15,361 nucleotides of DNA. Source: an uncultured Lactobacillus sp. (GTDB taxonomy: Bacteria > Bacillota > Bacilli > Lactobacillales > Lactobacillaceae). The translations under genes were made by a program, and so were the position numbers. The stretch is from contig CAMJXI010000011.1 of NCBI GenBank assembly GCA_946409675.1, positions 1-15,361 of the forward strand. The letters are read 5' to 3'. Below, piece after piece: positions 14,816 to 15,361 of this stretch (the first letter of the stretch is position 1; every line of letters starts with the position of its first letter). The notes beneath the pieces were generated by a model. The model made no database searches. It was not told where the DNA came from and saw nothing but the letters and a program-made list of their open reading frames with translations.

Positions 14816-15361
14816 ATGGAAACATTCGATTATGATGATATTCAATTAATCCCAAACAAATGCATTATTAATAGTAGAAAAGAAGCAGATACGAGCATCA
14901 AATTTGGCCCTCGTACTTTCAAGATTCCTGTAGTACCAGCTAACATGGCTAGTGTCATTGATGAGGATCTTTCAGAATGGCTTGCTGCAAACGACTACTT
15001 CTATGTAATGCACCGTTTCCAACCCGAGAAACGTCTTGGTTTTGTCAAAGACATGCAAGCTAAAGACTTGTTTGCCTCTATTTCAGTGGGTATCAAACCA
15101 GAAGAATTTACCCTCATTGATGATTTGAAGGCTGCAGATTTGACCCCTGAATACATCACCATCGACATTGCTCACGGTCACTCCGACAAAGTTATTGAAA
15201 TGGTCAAATACATTAAAGCTACATTACCAGGCGCATTCGTGATTGCCGGTAATTTGGCAACACCAGAAGCAGTACGAGAACTCGAAAACGCCGGTGCAGA
15301 CGCAACCAAAATCGGTGTGGGACCAGGTAAGGCATGTATCACTAAGCTCAAAACTGGTTTT
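14816..15361 (+). CDS. guaC: GMP reductase GuaC, N-terminal 182 residues (cut by window edge)
   Basis: NADPH-dependent reductive deamination of GMP to IMP, which lets the cell turn guanine nucleotides into adenine nucleotides through the divergent purA-purB. The start [17 protein letters not shown] is typical of the short Firmicutes GuaC and lacks the CBS domains of IMP dehydrogenase. A TIM-barrel with [10 protein letters not shown] (115-124) and [21 protein letters not shown]... leads to the catalytic loop [11 protein letters not shown] holding Cys174. The length to that Cys equals that of staphylococcal GuaC. AAGGAG is 7 bases before the ATG. The frame is open to the window end. IMP dehydrogenase is the main alternative but fits the N-terminus poorly. 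Confidence 0.95.
   Translation, partial: METFDYDDIQLIPNKCIINSRKEADTSIKFGPRTFKIPVVPANMASVIDEDLSEWLAANDYFYVMHRFQPEKRLGFVKDMQAKDLFASISVGIKPEEFTLIDDLKAADLTPEYITIDIAHGHSDKVIEMVKYIKATLPGAFVIAGNLATPEAVRELENAGADATKIGVGPGKACITKLKTGF

Overview
The window reads as a chromosomal stretch from a low-to-moderate GC Gram-positive bacterium of the order Lactobacillales, most likely a member of the Lactobacillaceae. The evidence is strong AGGAGG-type ribosome binding sites before almost every gene, sigma-A promoters with 17-base spacers, Firmicutes-type PstS, PhoU, GuaC and HesB-like proteins, and a heterodimeric ABC exporter of the YfiB/YfiC type. I cannot name the genus. No stretch longer than about 210 bases lacks a gene, and I see no tRNA, rRNA, riboswitch or CRISPR array.

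Region 1 (1-5722, minus strand) is one phosphate operon, transcribed right to left: pstS-pstC-pstA-pstB-phoU-phoP-phoR, with phoR running off the left edge. Gaps are 0-20 bases and three junctions overlap. A Pho-box-like repeat array lies before pstS, so PhoP probably drives both the transporter and its own gene. PstS is circularly permuted: the half that is C-terminal in classical PstS comes first. Only one pstB gene is present.

Region 2 (5738-5976, minus strand) is an independent mini-transcription unit: a near-consensus promoter, a strong ribosome binding site, a 45-residue basic protein of unknown function, and a terminator.

Region 3 (6042-9791, plus strand) is a multidrug-type ABC exporter operon with a MarR regulator as last gene. 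Two palindromic operator candidates sit on the promoter. The first transporter subunit is broken by an internal deletion with a frameshift, apparently across a short direct repeat. The partner subunit and the regulator are intact.

Region 4 (9797-11488, plus strand) is a complete-looking IS3-family (IS150-like) element: imperfect 34-base terminal inverted repeats, orfA, orfB with an intact DDE triad, and an A7 slippery site for -1 frameshifting. It is inserted just after marR. The bases flanking it, AAAAAAGCCAAT on the left and ATTGGCTTTTTT on the right, are perfectly complementary, so the element appears to have landed in the loop of a bidirectional terminator shared by the two convergent operons.

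Region 5 (11519-14693, minus strand) carries purA, purB and a HesB/IscA-fold protein. Divergent from purA, guaC (GMP reductase) starts at 14816 on the plus strand and runs off the right edge. PurA and PurB convert IMP to AMP and GuaC returns GMP to IMP, so this corner balances purine nucleotides. A PurBox-like sequence lies in the shared promoter region.
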